Shown here piece by piece: positions 1-5,206 of a stretch of 5,206 nt of DNA. The translations under genes and the position numbers were made by a program. The number at the start of each line of letters is the position of its first letter. Position 1 is the first letter of the stretch. Source of the stretch: Candidatus Moranbacteria bacterium RIFCSPLOWO2_12_FULL_48_12 (lineage in GTDB: Bacteria > Patescibacteriota > Minisyncoccia > Moranbacterales > UBA1568); contig MFSB01000010.1 in assembly GCA_001784735.1 (NCBI GenBank), forward strand, positions 7,043 through 12,248, in the 5' to 3' direction. The notes beneath the pieces are model-generated. The model saw only the letters and a list, made by a program, of their open reading frames with translations. It searched no databases and was not told where the DNA came from.

Positions 1-1
1 A

Positions 2-907
2 TATGATAAAGAGGAGAATCAGCCCAAAAAAATACTGGCCGATTTCATGGCCCTCCTGTTGGAAAAGGTTTTCGCTTCGCAGGACAAAATGGCGCTCTAT
101 AAAATTGCGGAAGCGTTGGTGGAAGGGTTGAACGAGAAGCAGATGCTCATCTATATGCGCCACAGAGAGACGGAAGCACTCATCGATGCGGCTGGCTGGT
201 CGGGGCGGGTGCTCCCGGCAACGGGGGATTACCTCTCCGTCATCCATACCAATATCAATGGGTACAAGACAGACGGCGTCATTGACGAAACTATCAGGCA
301 TCAGGCAGAAATAGAGAGTGATGGATCGATCATCGATACGGTGTCCATCACGCGGACGCATCGCGGAGGACAGACGCCCTATGCGTGGTGGAACAAAGTG
401 AATGCCGACTATCTGCGCGTATACGTGCCGGCCGGTTCGGAACTTTTGTCAGCCAAAGGGGCGACGTGGGAATTTCCCGTGGCGCCGCTCGATTATCAGG
501 CGCTCGGTTTTCGCCGCGACGCGGAGGTCGAACGCGAAGAGAACTCTATCGTTATCGATGAGAAAAGTGGAACCCGCATCTATCAAGATGCCGACAAAAC
601 TGTTTTTGGCGCCTGGGTCTACGTCAGCCCGCAAGAATCCGTGACGGTTGAATACCAGTACCGTTTGCCGTTTACCATAGATGTGAAGAAAATACAGAGT
701 GGCGGTGTCTCCTCGTACGCGATGCTGTATCAAAAGCAGTCCGGATCAATCGGCAGCAAGCTCAATTCATCGGTGGTTTTTCCGGAAAAGTTCCAGGTAA
801 TTTGGCAGATGAATGGAAATCTGATACCGTACGATCGTCAGTGGAAGCTTGAAACCGATTTGAAAACCGACGTTTTTGCCGGAATGGTTTTCGGCGCTGC
901 GAAATGA
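2..907 (+). CDS. DUF4012-family protein, C-terminal part (5' end off the window)
   Basis: The reading frame is open from the left edge (first full codon at base 2) to a TGA at 905-907, giving 301 visible residues. The first ATG is at 47, but the codons before it (YDKEENQPKKILADF) read as coding sequence, so the true start lies outside the window. The protein resembles the C-terminal half of DUF4012 proteins (Pfam PF13196). Supporting stretches are GDYLSVIHTNINGYKTD, followed by a beta-rich part with DGSIIDTVSITRTHRG, then NADYLRVYVPAGSELLSAKG and, near the end, a WVYVSPQESVTVEYQYRLPF strand pattern. No membrane segment is visible in this part; family members usually have an N-terminal one and are several hundred residues longer. 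The biochemical role is not established; the family is often found near polysaccharide and envelope genes, and murJ follows here. I infer an extracytoplasmic role. Family call fairly sure, function unknown. Confidence 0.78.
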   Translation, partial: YDKEENQPKKILADFMALLLEKVFASQDKMALYKIAEALVEGLNEKQMLIYMRHRETEALIDAAGWSGRVLPATGDYLSVIHTNINGYKTDGVIDETIRHQAEIESDGSIIDTVSITRTHRGGQTPYAWWNKVNADYLRVYVPAGSELLSAKGATWEFPVAPLDYQALGFRRDAEVEREENSIVIDEKSGTRIYQDADKTVFGAWVYVSPQESVTVEYQYRLPFTIDVKKIQSGGVSSYAMLYQKQSGSIGSKLNSSVVFPEKFQVIWQMNGNLIPYDRQWKLETDLKTDVFAGMVFGAAK

Positions 908-954
908 ACACATCTCTGCCCGGTAGTAGAACTTCAACAACAAATTCTTCCCAA

Positions 955-989
955 AGTTTTTAGTCGTAAGTTGTCAGTCGTAAGTTTTT
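955..989 (+). repeat. Five AGT-initiated heptanucleotide repeats upstream of murJ
   Basis: Five consecutive 7-base units each begin with AGT: AGTTTTT (955-961), AGTCGTA (962-968), AGTTGTC (969-975), AGTCGTA (976-982), AGTTTTT (983-989). An 11-base direct repeat, AGTCGTAAGTT, occurs at 962-972 and 976-986. The array ends six bases before the ATG of murJ, so it occupies the place of the ribosome binding site. The unit matches the AGTCGTC-type heptads inside lepA at 3553-3580. The outer AGTTTTT units may be chance T-rich flanks; the three inner units are the solid part. Confidence 0.7.
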
Positions 990-994
990 TCAAT

Positions 995-2650
995 ATGGTC
1001 AAACGATGGATAGAGAATCTTACGCTGTGGAGCAGCGCTCCGAGCAAAACGGTCGGCAGCGCGGCCATGCTCATCGCGATAGCCGGCATCGTCAGCCGTA
1101 TCTTGGGGTTTTTCCGCGACCGTATTTTGGCTTCGCATTTCGGTGCGGGGGATGTTCTGGATGCCTATTATGCGGCCTTTCGCATTCCGGATCTGATTTA
1201 TAGCTTTCTTGTCTTGGGGGCTTTGAGCGTGGCGTTTATCCCGGTTTTTACCGGGCTTCTGGCTGACAAGAAGGAAGAGGAGGCCTGGAAACTGACTTCT
1301 GGCATTTTGCATCTGATGCTTTTTGTGCTCGGGATGTTGGCGCTCTTCGGCATCTTGTTCGCCCCATGGCTGACGGGAATGATTGCCCCGGGCTTTGCTT
1401 CGGAAAAAAGAGAGATCGTCATTATGCTGACGCGGGTGATGCTCCTTTCCCCGATCTTTCTGGCGGTGAGCGCGGTGTTCGGAGGCGTACTCGTCTCTTT
1501 CAAGCAATTCGCGGCGTATTCGTTTGCGCCGGTTTTTTATAATATCGGCATCATTTGCGGGGCGCTGTTTTTGGTTCCGTTCTTCGGTTCGCTTGGCTTG
1601 GCCTGGGGCGTCGTACTGGGATCATTCCTCCATATGCTGGTGCAGTACCCGTCTCTCTATCGCTGTGGATTCCGCTATCGGCTGTATTTTTTCCATGCCT
1701 GGAAAGATCAGACGATACGTCGCGTCGTGCGGCTTATGATTCCGCGCTCGCTCGGTATGGCGGTCAATCAGGTGAGCTTACTCATCATAACGATCTTCGC
1801 ATCGACTTTGGCATCCGGCAGTCTGGCCGTCTTTACGCTTGCCAACAATATCCAGAGCGTGCCGCTTGGATTGTTCGGTATCGCTTTCGCGCTGGCGGTT
1901 TTCCCATCGCTCTCTTTTTTTGCCGCCAAGCAAAGGGAACAGGATTTTTTCGAAATACTGACGCAGACATCGCGGCGCATCCTGTTTTTCGTTCTGCCCC
2001 TGTCTCTTTTCATGATCATCTTTCGCGCCCAGTTCGTGCGCGTTATTCTGGGAAGCGGACAGTTCGATTGGGAAGACACCATTCTGACTTTCCAGGTGTT
2101 GGGATTTCTTTCGGTGAGTCTCTTCGCCCAGAGTTTGATACCGCTCTTCGCGCGCGCGTTCTTCGCCCTGCAGAATACCAAGACTCCTTTTTACATCGCT
2201 CTCGTGAGTACGGCGCTCGAGATCGCGCTCATCCCCATCCTTCTGCCGCACTACGCTGTTCTCGGTCTGGCTATCGCATTTTCCGTGGGCAGCGTCGTCA
2301 ACTTCATATTTCTGTACTTTGCTTTGCGGAGGAAAGTCTCTCTGTGGGATGATCGCGCGTTTCTCTCTCCGATGCTCAAAATCTTTTTCGCGGCACTGGT
2401 GGCCGGGGCTATCGCGCAAGCTTCCAAATCTGTCTTTGCGCTCACGATCAGCGAACTGGATACGTTCGTGAAAGTGTTCCTCCAGCTCCTCACGGGGCTC
2501 ATTATCGGCGGGGTGTCTTTCGTAGCGGTGTGCCACTTGCTTCGGATAGATGAGCTTCAGATGGTGAAGCGTTTCTTTGTCTACAAAGTTCTACGTCAGC
2601 CGGAAACAGCCGTGCTGGCCGAAGACCATCCGGAACGGGGGGATTGGTAA
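995..2650 (+). CDS. murJ: Lipid II flippase MurJ (MviN family)
   Basis: This gene encodes a 551-residue polytopic membrane protein of the MOP superfamily. MurJ flips lipid II, the peptidoglycan precursor, across the cytoplasmic membrane. The N-terminal signature is clear: GIVSRILGFFRDRILASHFGAG near residues 31-52, then DAYYAAFRIPDL. R35, R41, D42 and D56 align with E. coli R18, R24, D25 and D39. Hydrophobic segments run through almost the whole protein, as expected for about 14 helices, and the C-terminus is a short charged tail. By my alignment E. coli R52 corresponds to Y69 and R270 to N285, in ANNIQSVP. The ATG at 995 is preferred over the in-frame TTG at 971, because that TTG lies inside a heptad repeat and would add eight residues not expected from the family. 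No clear Shine-Dalgarno sequence precedes either. A related polysaccharide flippase is the main alternative. Confidence 0.93.
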   Translation: MVKRWIENLTLWSSAPSKTVGSAAMLIAIAGIVSRILGFFRDRILASHFGAGDVLDAYYAAFRIPDLIYSFLVLGALSVAFIPVFTGLLADKKEEEAWKLTSGILHLMLFVLGMLALFGILFAPWLTGMIAPGFASEKREIVIMLTRVMLLSPIFLAVSAVFGGVLVSFKQFAAYSFAPVFYNIGIICGALFLVPFFGSLGLAWGVVLGSFLHMLVQYPSLYRCGFRYRLYFFHAWKDQTIRRVVRLMIPRSLGMAVNQVSLLIITIFASTLASGSLAVFTLANNIQSVPLGLFGIAFALAVFPSLSFFAAKQREQDFFEILTQTSRRILFFVLPLSLFMIIFRAQFVRVILGSGQFDWEDTILTFQVLGFLSVSLFAQSLIPLFARAFFALQNTKTPFYIALVSTALEIALIPILLPHYAVLGLAIAFSVGSVVNFIFLYFALRRKVSLWDDRAFLSPMLKIFFAALVAGAIAQASKSVFALTISELDTFVKVFLQLLTGLIIGGVSFVAVCHLLRIDELQMVKRFFVYKVLRQPETAVLAEDHPERGDW

Positions 2651-2671
2651 CTTTGGGTGGACCCCGGTTAC
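2647..2671 (+). other. Hairpin overlapping the murJ stop codon
   Basis: GTAAC (2647-2651) pairs with GTTAC (2667-2671), and inside it GGG (2655-2657) can pair with CCC (2662-2664) around a TGGA loop. It covers the TAA stop at 2648-2650. No T-run follows, so it is not a standard intrinsic terminator; it could mark a transcript 3' end or be incidental. Confidence 0.3.
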
Positions 2672-2712
2672 AAATAATACTTGTTACGTTGCTTTTCAAA
2701 CAATGAAAGACG

Positions 2713-2749
2713 AAGTCGCCTTGCGGCTTATATTCGGAGAATAATCTCC
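2713..2749 (+). other. Two adjacent short hairpins between murJ and the small gene
   Basis: The first is AAGTCGC (2713-2719) with GCGGCTT (2723-2729), seven pairs including one G-T wobble and a three-base loop. The second is GGAGA (2736-2740) with TCTCC (2745-2749) around an ATAA loop. Neither is followed by a T-run. They lie in the 196-base stretch 2651-2846, where I see no coding sequence, tRNA or recognised RNA family. They could be part of a 5' leader of the small gene, processing signals or chance. Confidence 0.3.
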
Positions 2750-2835
2750 ATTCCATCTGGATTTGTGACGGGGTGGACGGATTTCATTAAATGTGTTTGA
2801 ATAGGGAGTCGCAATTTATTAACAGTATTTTTAAA

Positions 2836-2844
2836 GGGAGAAGG
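2836..2844 (+). promoter_or_regulatory. Strong ribosome binding site of the small orphan gene
   Basis: The purine-rich GGGAGAAGG precedes the ATG at 2847; its GGAG core (2837-2840) is six bases from the start codon. It is the only good Shine-Dalgarno match before a start in this window, and it supports both the reality of the small gene and its start. Confidence 0.65.
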
Positions 2845-2846
2845 AA

Positions 2847-3101
2847 ATGCCGGAAAGGAAGAAAATAGAGGATTATTACGCTCGGGCGAGGCAGAGAATT
2901 CACGACCAAGGTGGTACAATAAACGGCGAATCGCTCGAAGTGAGAGTAGTAGCGGCGATGGAGATTCTCAATTTCCTTGAAAACAAGGCTCTCGAATGGA
3001 GTGTTAGCCTACCGCCAGATTTTCACTCCTATCGAATTGTTCTTGAAACGATTCAAGGAATCATAAGAAAAAGGAAAGGATACCGTCAGCCGAAGGCGTG
3101 A
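2847..3101 (+). CDS. Small basic protein of unknown function (84 aa)
   Basis: I do not recognise this protein. It is 84 residues, starts at an ATG behind a strong Shine-Dalgarno sequence and ends at TGA (3099-3101). The N-terminus (MPERKKIEDYYARARQRIHDQ) is charged and looks helical. A short GGTINGES turn follows, then a second helical stretch around VRVVAAMEILNFLENKALEW, a SLPPDFHSY break, and a third stretch ending in the basic tail IIRKRKGYRQPKA. There is no signal peptide, membrane segment or cysteine pair. The shape suggests a small soluble cytosolic helical protein, perhaps binding nucleic acid or a partner through its basic ends; that is inference. It is transcribed between murJ and lepA and closed by its own terminator, so it is probably a separate unit or the last gene of the murJ transcript. 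The ribosome binding site and terminator make it likely to be expressed. Confidence 0.65.
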   Translation: MPERKKIEDYYARARQRIHDQGGTINGESLEVRVVAAMEILNFLENKALEWSVSLPPDFHSYRIVLETIQGIIRKRKGYRQPKA

Positions 3102-3126
3102 AAACACGCGCGATGCCGGATACGGC
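3096..3126 (+). other. Two hairpins at and just after the stop codon of the small gene
   Basis: GCGTG (3096-3100) pairs perfectly with CACGC (3105-3109) around an AAAA loop; this stem includes the TGA stop at 3099-3101. GCCG (3115-3118) then pairs with CGGC (3123-3126) around a GATA loop. They stand directly before the terminator stem at 3130, so the mRNA 3' end would be a chain of three stem-loops. Confidence 0.4.
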
Positions 3127-3129
3127 GGG

Positions 3130-3165
3130 AAAGCGTCACTTGGAATCTCAAGAAGACGCTTTTTT
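3130..3165 (+). terminator. Rho-independent terminator after the small gene
   Basis: AAAGCGTC (3130-3137) pairs with GACGCTTT (3155-3162). Inside it CTTG (3139-3142) pairs with CAAG (3149-3152) around a six-base loop, with a small internal A/AA mismatch. A run of six T (3160-3165) follows, then C, A and five more T. This is a standard intrinsic terminator and separates the small gene, and any read-through from murJ, from lepA. Confidence 0.85.
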
Positions 3166-3179
3166 CATTTTTCCTTGCT

Positions 3180-3208
3180 TTGGAAGCATTTTTCATCTAC
3201 CGTAGAGT
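3180..3208 (+). promoter_or_regulatory. Candidate sigma70-type promoter for lepA
   Basis: TTGGAA (3180-3185) matches four of six bases of the -35 consensus, and TAGAGT (3203-3208) four of six of the -10 consensus, with the ideal 17-base spacer. It lies just after the terminator, where a new promoter is expected, and would start transcription near 3215, leaving a leader of about 85 bases before the ATG. If it is real, a lepA start at the TTG at 3180 is impossible. Confidence 0.4.
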
Positions 3209-3248
3209 ATATGTCTTTTCGCCAACAAAACATCCGCAACTTCTGTAT

Positions 3249-3293
3249 CACCCCGTAAAATTCCCCACTTGGGAATCACGGGGCGTGTCGCCC
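3249..3293 (+). promoter_or_regulatory. Structured lepA leader with two mutually exclusive hairpins
   Basis: A long hairpin forms from CAC (3249-3251) with GTG (3285-3287), CCCGT (3252-3256) with ACGGG (3278-3282), and ATTCCC (3260-3265) with GGGAAT (3271-3276), around a CACTT loop. A second one, GGGCG (3281-3285) with CGCCC (3289-3293) around TGT, uses some of the same bases, so both cannot form fully at once. The structure ends seven bases before the lepA ATG, where a ribosome would load, and no clear Shine-Dalgarno sequence is present. There is no T-run, so it is not a simple terminator. It may be a translational control element, or a copy of a palindromic repeat. Confidence 0.45.
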
Positions 3294-3299
3294 ATAACT

Positions 3300-5183
3300 A
3301 TGAGACAAGAAAATATAAGGAATTTTTGCATCATCGCCCATATCGATCATGGCAAAAGCACCTTTGCTGACCGCTTGCTTGAGCTGACCAAAACAGTGGA
3401 AATGCGCAAGATGAAAGAACAGCTTTTGGATCAGATGGATCTGGAACGGGAGCGCGGCATCACGATCAAGCTGCAGCCGGTGCAGATGCACTATACCTAC
3501 CAACGACCAATGACTAACGACCAACGACACAGAGAAAAACAAGCAGGTCAAGAGTCGTCAGTCGTCAGTCGTGAGTCATCAGATTCAGAGTTCACTCTGA
3601 ATCTGATAGATACTCCAGGGCATGTGGATTTCCATTACGAAGTCTCTCGGTCGCTGGCGGCCGTCGAGGGAGCCATTCTCCTCGTGGATGCGACCAAGGG
3701 CGTCCAGGCTCAGACGCTGGCCAATCTTTATCTGGCCGTCGAGCAGGGACTGACCATCATTCCGGTCGTGAACAAGATTGATCTGCCCAATGCGGAAACG
3801 GAAAAGACCAAAAAAGAAATCGTGCATATTCTCGGCTGTAAGGAAGAGGATATTCTTCTCGCTTCCGGCAAGACAGGGCTGGGAGTGGAAAAAGTATTGG
3901 AGAGGGTGATCGAACTGGTTCCGCCGCCGGGCGGCGATGAGGAGAAACCGCTCCGCGCGCTTATCTTCGATTCAGTGTACAACACCTACAAAGGAGTGGT
4001 CGCCTATGTGAAAGTCGTGGATGGTTCGGTCAAGCGCGATGACGCGCTGCATATGCTCGGCACGGAAAAAGAGGGGATGACGGTGGAAGTCGGGTTATTC
4101 AAACCGGGGTTGGTACCGACCGATATATTGCGTGCCGGAGACATCGGTTACATCGCGACGGGACTGAAGGAAGTTGCTCATTGCCGAGTCGGCGATACGG
4201 TGACGTGGAGAGTCGGTGAGCGTGAGAAAATAGTGGTAGAGCGTTTGCCTGGGTACAAAGAAATCAAACCGGCCGTGTATGCCAGCCTCTATCCGGTGGA
4301 GGGGGATGACTATACACTCATGCGCGATAGCTTGGATAAATTGAAACTCAATGATGCGGCGTTCACATTCGAGCCGGAGAGCAACCAGGCGCTGGGCAGG
4401 GGTTTCCGGTGCGGTTTCTTGGGACTGCTCCATCTGGAGATCATTCAGGCGCGGCTGGAGCGCGAATTTAACTTGACGCCGACCATCACGACGCCATCGG
4501 TCGTGTATGAATTGGAACTGCATGGCGATACGAAACGCATCCCGCTTTACTCACCGGCTGATTTGCCGGATATGGCCAGCATCGAAAAGATCTATGAGCC
4601 GTATGTCGCGCTTTCGATCGTGACGCCGAGCCAATATCTGGGGAATGTGATGTCGCTCACCCAGTCTATCCGGGCGGAATACAAGAATACCGAGTACATC
4701 GATGCGGAACGAGCCGTTCTTTCGTTTGAGGCGCCGCTTATGGATGTTATCGTGAATTTTCATGATGAATTGAAAAGCGCTTCATCAGGCTACGCGTCGA
4801 TGAATTATGAGCCGATCGAGTATCGCGAGAGCGACGTGGTGAAGCTCGAAATTCTGGTGGCCGGCGAGCGCATTGATGCGTTCGCCCGGATGATTCCCAG
4901 ACAGGCGGCCTACGCCGAAGGCAAGCGAGTGGTGGAAAAACTGAAAGAAGTCATTCCCAAACAAAACTTCGCTGTGGCCATCCAGGCGGCTATCGGCGGC
5001 AAGGTCATCGCTCGCGAAACGATATCGGCCTATCGCAAGGATGTGACCGGCTATCTGTATGGCGGCGACTTTTCGCGTAAGAAAAAATTGCTCGAGAAAC
5101 AGAAACGGGGGAAAAAGAAAATGCGCGACATCGGAAAAGTGACGATTCCTAGCCAAGCCTTTCTGGCTGTTTTGAAGAAGTAA
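3300..5183 (+). CDS. lepA: Elongation factor 4 (LepA), ribosome-associated GTPase
   Basis: The product is 627 residues and complete. LepA/EF4 is a translational GTPase that binds the ribosome; proposed roles are back-translocation and help in initiation or 30S assembly. GTPase motifs are intact: G1 AHIDHGKST (13-21), G2 RGITIK (52-57), G3 DTPGH (104-108), G4 NKID (158-161), G5 SGKTG (189-193, usually SAKTG). Domain II follows (about 220-320), then domain III with GFRCGFLGLLHLEII, an EF-G domain V-like part, and the LepA-specific C-terminal domain with YGGDFSRKKKLLEKQKRGKK from residue 587. Bacterial LepA is usually about 600 residues; the extra length is mostly residues 68-97, a low-complexity stretch encoded by heptad repeats. 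The ATG at 3300 is chosen because IRNFCIIAHIDHGKS stands at the usual distance from it; the frame stays open back to a TTG at 3180, but those 40 codons cover a promoter-like site and a hairpin. Confidence 0.96.
   Translation: MRQENIRNFCIIAHIDHGKSTFADRLLELTKTVEMRKMKEQLLDQMDLERERGITIKLQPVQMHYTYQRPMTNDQRHREKQAGQESSVVSRESSDSEFTLNLIDTPGHVDFHYEVSRSLAAVEGAILLVDATKGVQAQTLANLYLAVEQGLTIIPVVNKIDLPNAETEKTKKEIVHILGCKEEDILLASGKTGLGVEKVLERVIELVPPPGGDEEKPLRALIFDSVYNTYKGVVAYVKVVDGSVKRDDALHMLGTEKEGMTVEVGLFKPGLVPTDILRAGDIGYIATGLKEVAHCRVGDTVTWRVGEREKIVVERLPGYKEIKPAVYASLYPVEGDDYTLMRDSLDKLKLNDAAFTFEPESNQALGRGFRCGFLGLLHLEIIQARLEREFNLTPTITTPSVVYELELHGDTKRIPLYSPADLPDMASIEKIYEPYVALSIVTPSQYLGNVMSLTQSIRAEYKNTEYIDAERAVLSFEAPLMDVIVNFHDELKSASSGYASMNYEPIEYRESDVVKLEILVAGERIDAFARMIPRQAAYAEGKRVVEKLKEVIPKQNFAVAIQAAIGGKVIARETISAYRKDVTGYLYGGDFSRKKKLLEKQKRGKKKMRDIGKVTIPSQAFLAVLKK
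3501..3580 (+). repeat. Inverted heptanucleotide repeat hairpin inside lepA
   Basis: The left arm is four heptads: CAACGAC (3501-3507), CAATGAC (3508-3514), TAACGAC (3515-3521), CAACGAC (3522-3528). The right arm is four: AGTCGTC (3553-3559), AGTCGTC (3560-3566), AGTCGTG (3567-3573), AGTCATC (3574-3580). Each left GAC pairs with a right GTC in one constant register, giving roughly 20 of 28 positions paired around a 24-base loop (3529-3552). The whole block is read through in the lepA frame, as QRPMTNDQRH on the left and ESSVVSRESS on the right, with no stop codon. It resembles short tandem heptamer repeats of cyanobacteria and palindromic elements found inside Rickettsia genes; it is not a CRISPR. 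Confidence 0.82.
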
Positions 5184-5206
5184 CTTAATCCGATACTGAC
5201 AGATGA

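Noticed and set aside
971..994. TTG start for murJ, eight codons upstream of the ATG
   Set aside because: The TTG and the codons after it lie inside the heptad repeat, have no ribosome binding site and add residues (SVVSFFN) that are repeat- or T-run-derived. The ATG at 995 is more natural.
971..999. Promoter-like TTGTCA, 17 bases, TATGGT before murJ
   Set aside because: The boxes match reasonably (five and four of six), but the -10 box overlaps the murJ ATG, so transcription would start inside the gene. The next Met (residue 25) would remove the start of the first membrane helix. TTGTCA is a product of the repeat.
1778..2536. Long minus-strand open frame (252 codons) and other long overlapping frames within murJ
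   Set aside because: They are rich in charged residues with no recognisable domain, and lie wholly inside the clear murJ gene; they are antisense or frame shadows.
2655..2778. Repeated GGGTGGAC at 2655-2662 and 2771-2778
   Set aside because: An eight-base match with no extended similarity around it is within chance.
2797..2825. Promoter for the small gene (TTGAAT, 17 bases, TAACAG; also TTGTGA at 2763)
   Set aside because: Only three of six bases match in each candidate -10 box, no better than expected in AT-rich DNA.
3180..3299. 40-codon N-terminal extension of LepA from a TTG
   Set aside because: LepA normally begins a few residues before the IRNFCIIAHIDHGKS motif. The extension covers a promoter-like site and a hairpin, and has no ribosome binding site.
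3501..3580. CRISPR array
   Set aside because: The units are 7 bases with no spacers, in two facing arms, and lie inside a conserved coding gene. No cas gene is present.
5184..5206. Terminator or new gene after lepA
   Set aside because: Only 23 bases remain and no stem or start is visible.

Overview
The window carries four protein-coding genes, all on the + strand: the 3' end of a DUF4012-family gene (left edge to 907), murJ (995-2650), a small orphan gene (2847-3101) and lepA (3300-5183). The protein types point to a Candidate Phyla Radiation (Patescibacteria, probably Parcubacteria-like) genome. DUF4012 proteins are frequent there, and the MurJ has a divergent, apparently CPR-style sequence (ANNIQSVP where E. 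coli has ADRLMEFP). Weak or absent Shine-Dalgarno sequences before murJ and lepA fit but do not prove this. murJ and lepA contain no in-frame TGA, and TGA ends two of the four genes, so the standard bacterial code applies and the TGA-recoding CPR lineages are unlikely. The assignment rests on protein recognition only.

Layout. The DUF4012-family fragment (probably cell-surface or envelope polysaccharide related) is followed by an 87-base gap and then murJ, the lipid II flippase; together they may form an envelope-biogenesis unit. A 196-base intergenic stretch with several short hairpins leads to a small basic protein of unknown function with the only strong ribosome binding site in the window. 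That gene ends in a run of hairpins and a clear Rho-independent terminator (3130-3165). A likely promoter (3180-3208) and a structured leader then precede lepA, which encodes elongation factor 4, a ribosome-associated GTPase, and is complete.

The most striking signal is a heptanucleotide repeat family seen twice. Inside lepA, four heptads of the type YAAYGAC (3501-3528) and four of the type AGTCRTS (3553-3580) face each other as an imperfect hairpin. They are translated in frame as roughly 24 extra residues between GTPase motifs G2 and G3. Upstream of murJ, five consecutive heptads each beginning AGT (955-989) run up to six bases from the ATG start. This looks like a dispersed palindromic or short tandem repeat able to sit inside essential protein genes, reminiscent of Rickettsia palindromic elements and cyanobacterial STRR heptamer repeats. 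No complete new multi-gene system such as defence, CRISPR or a transposon is visible.
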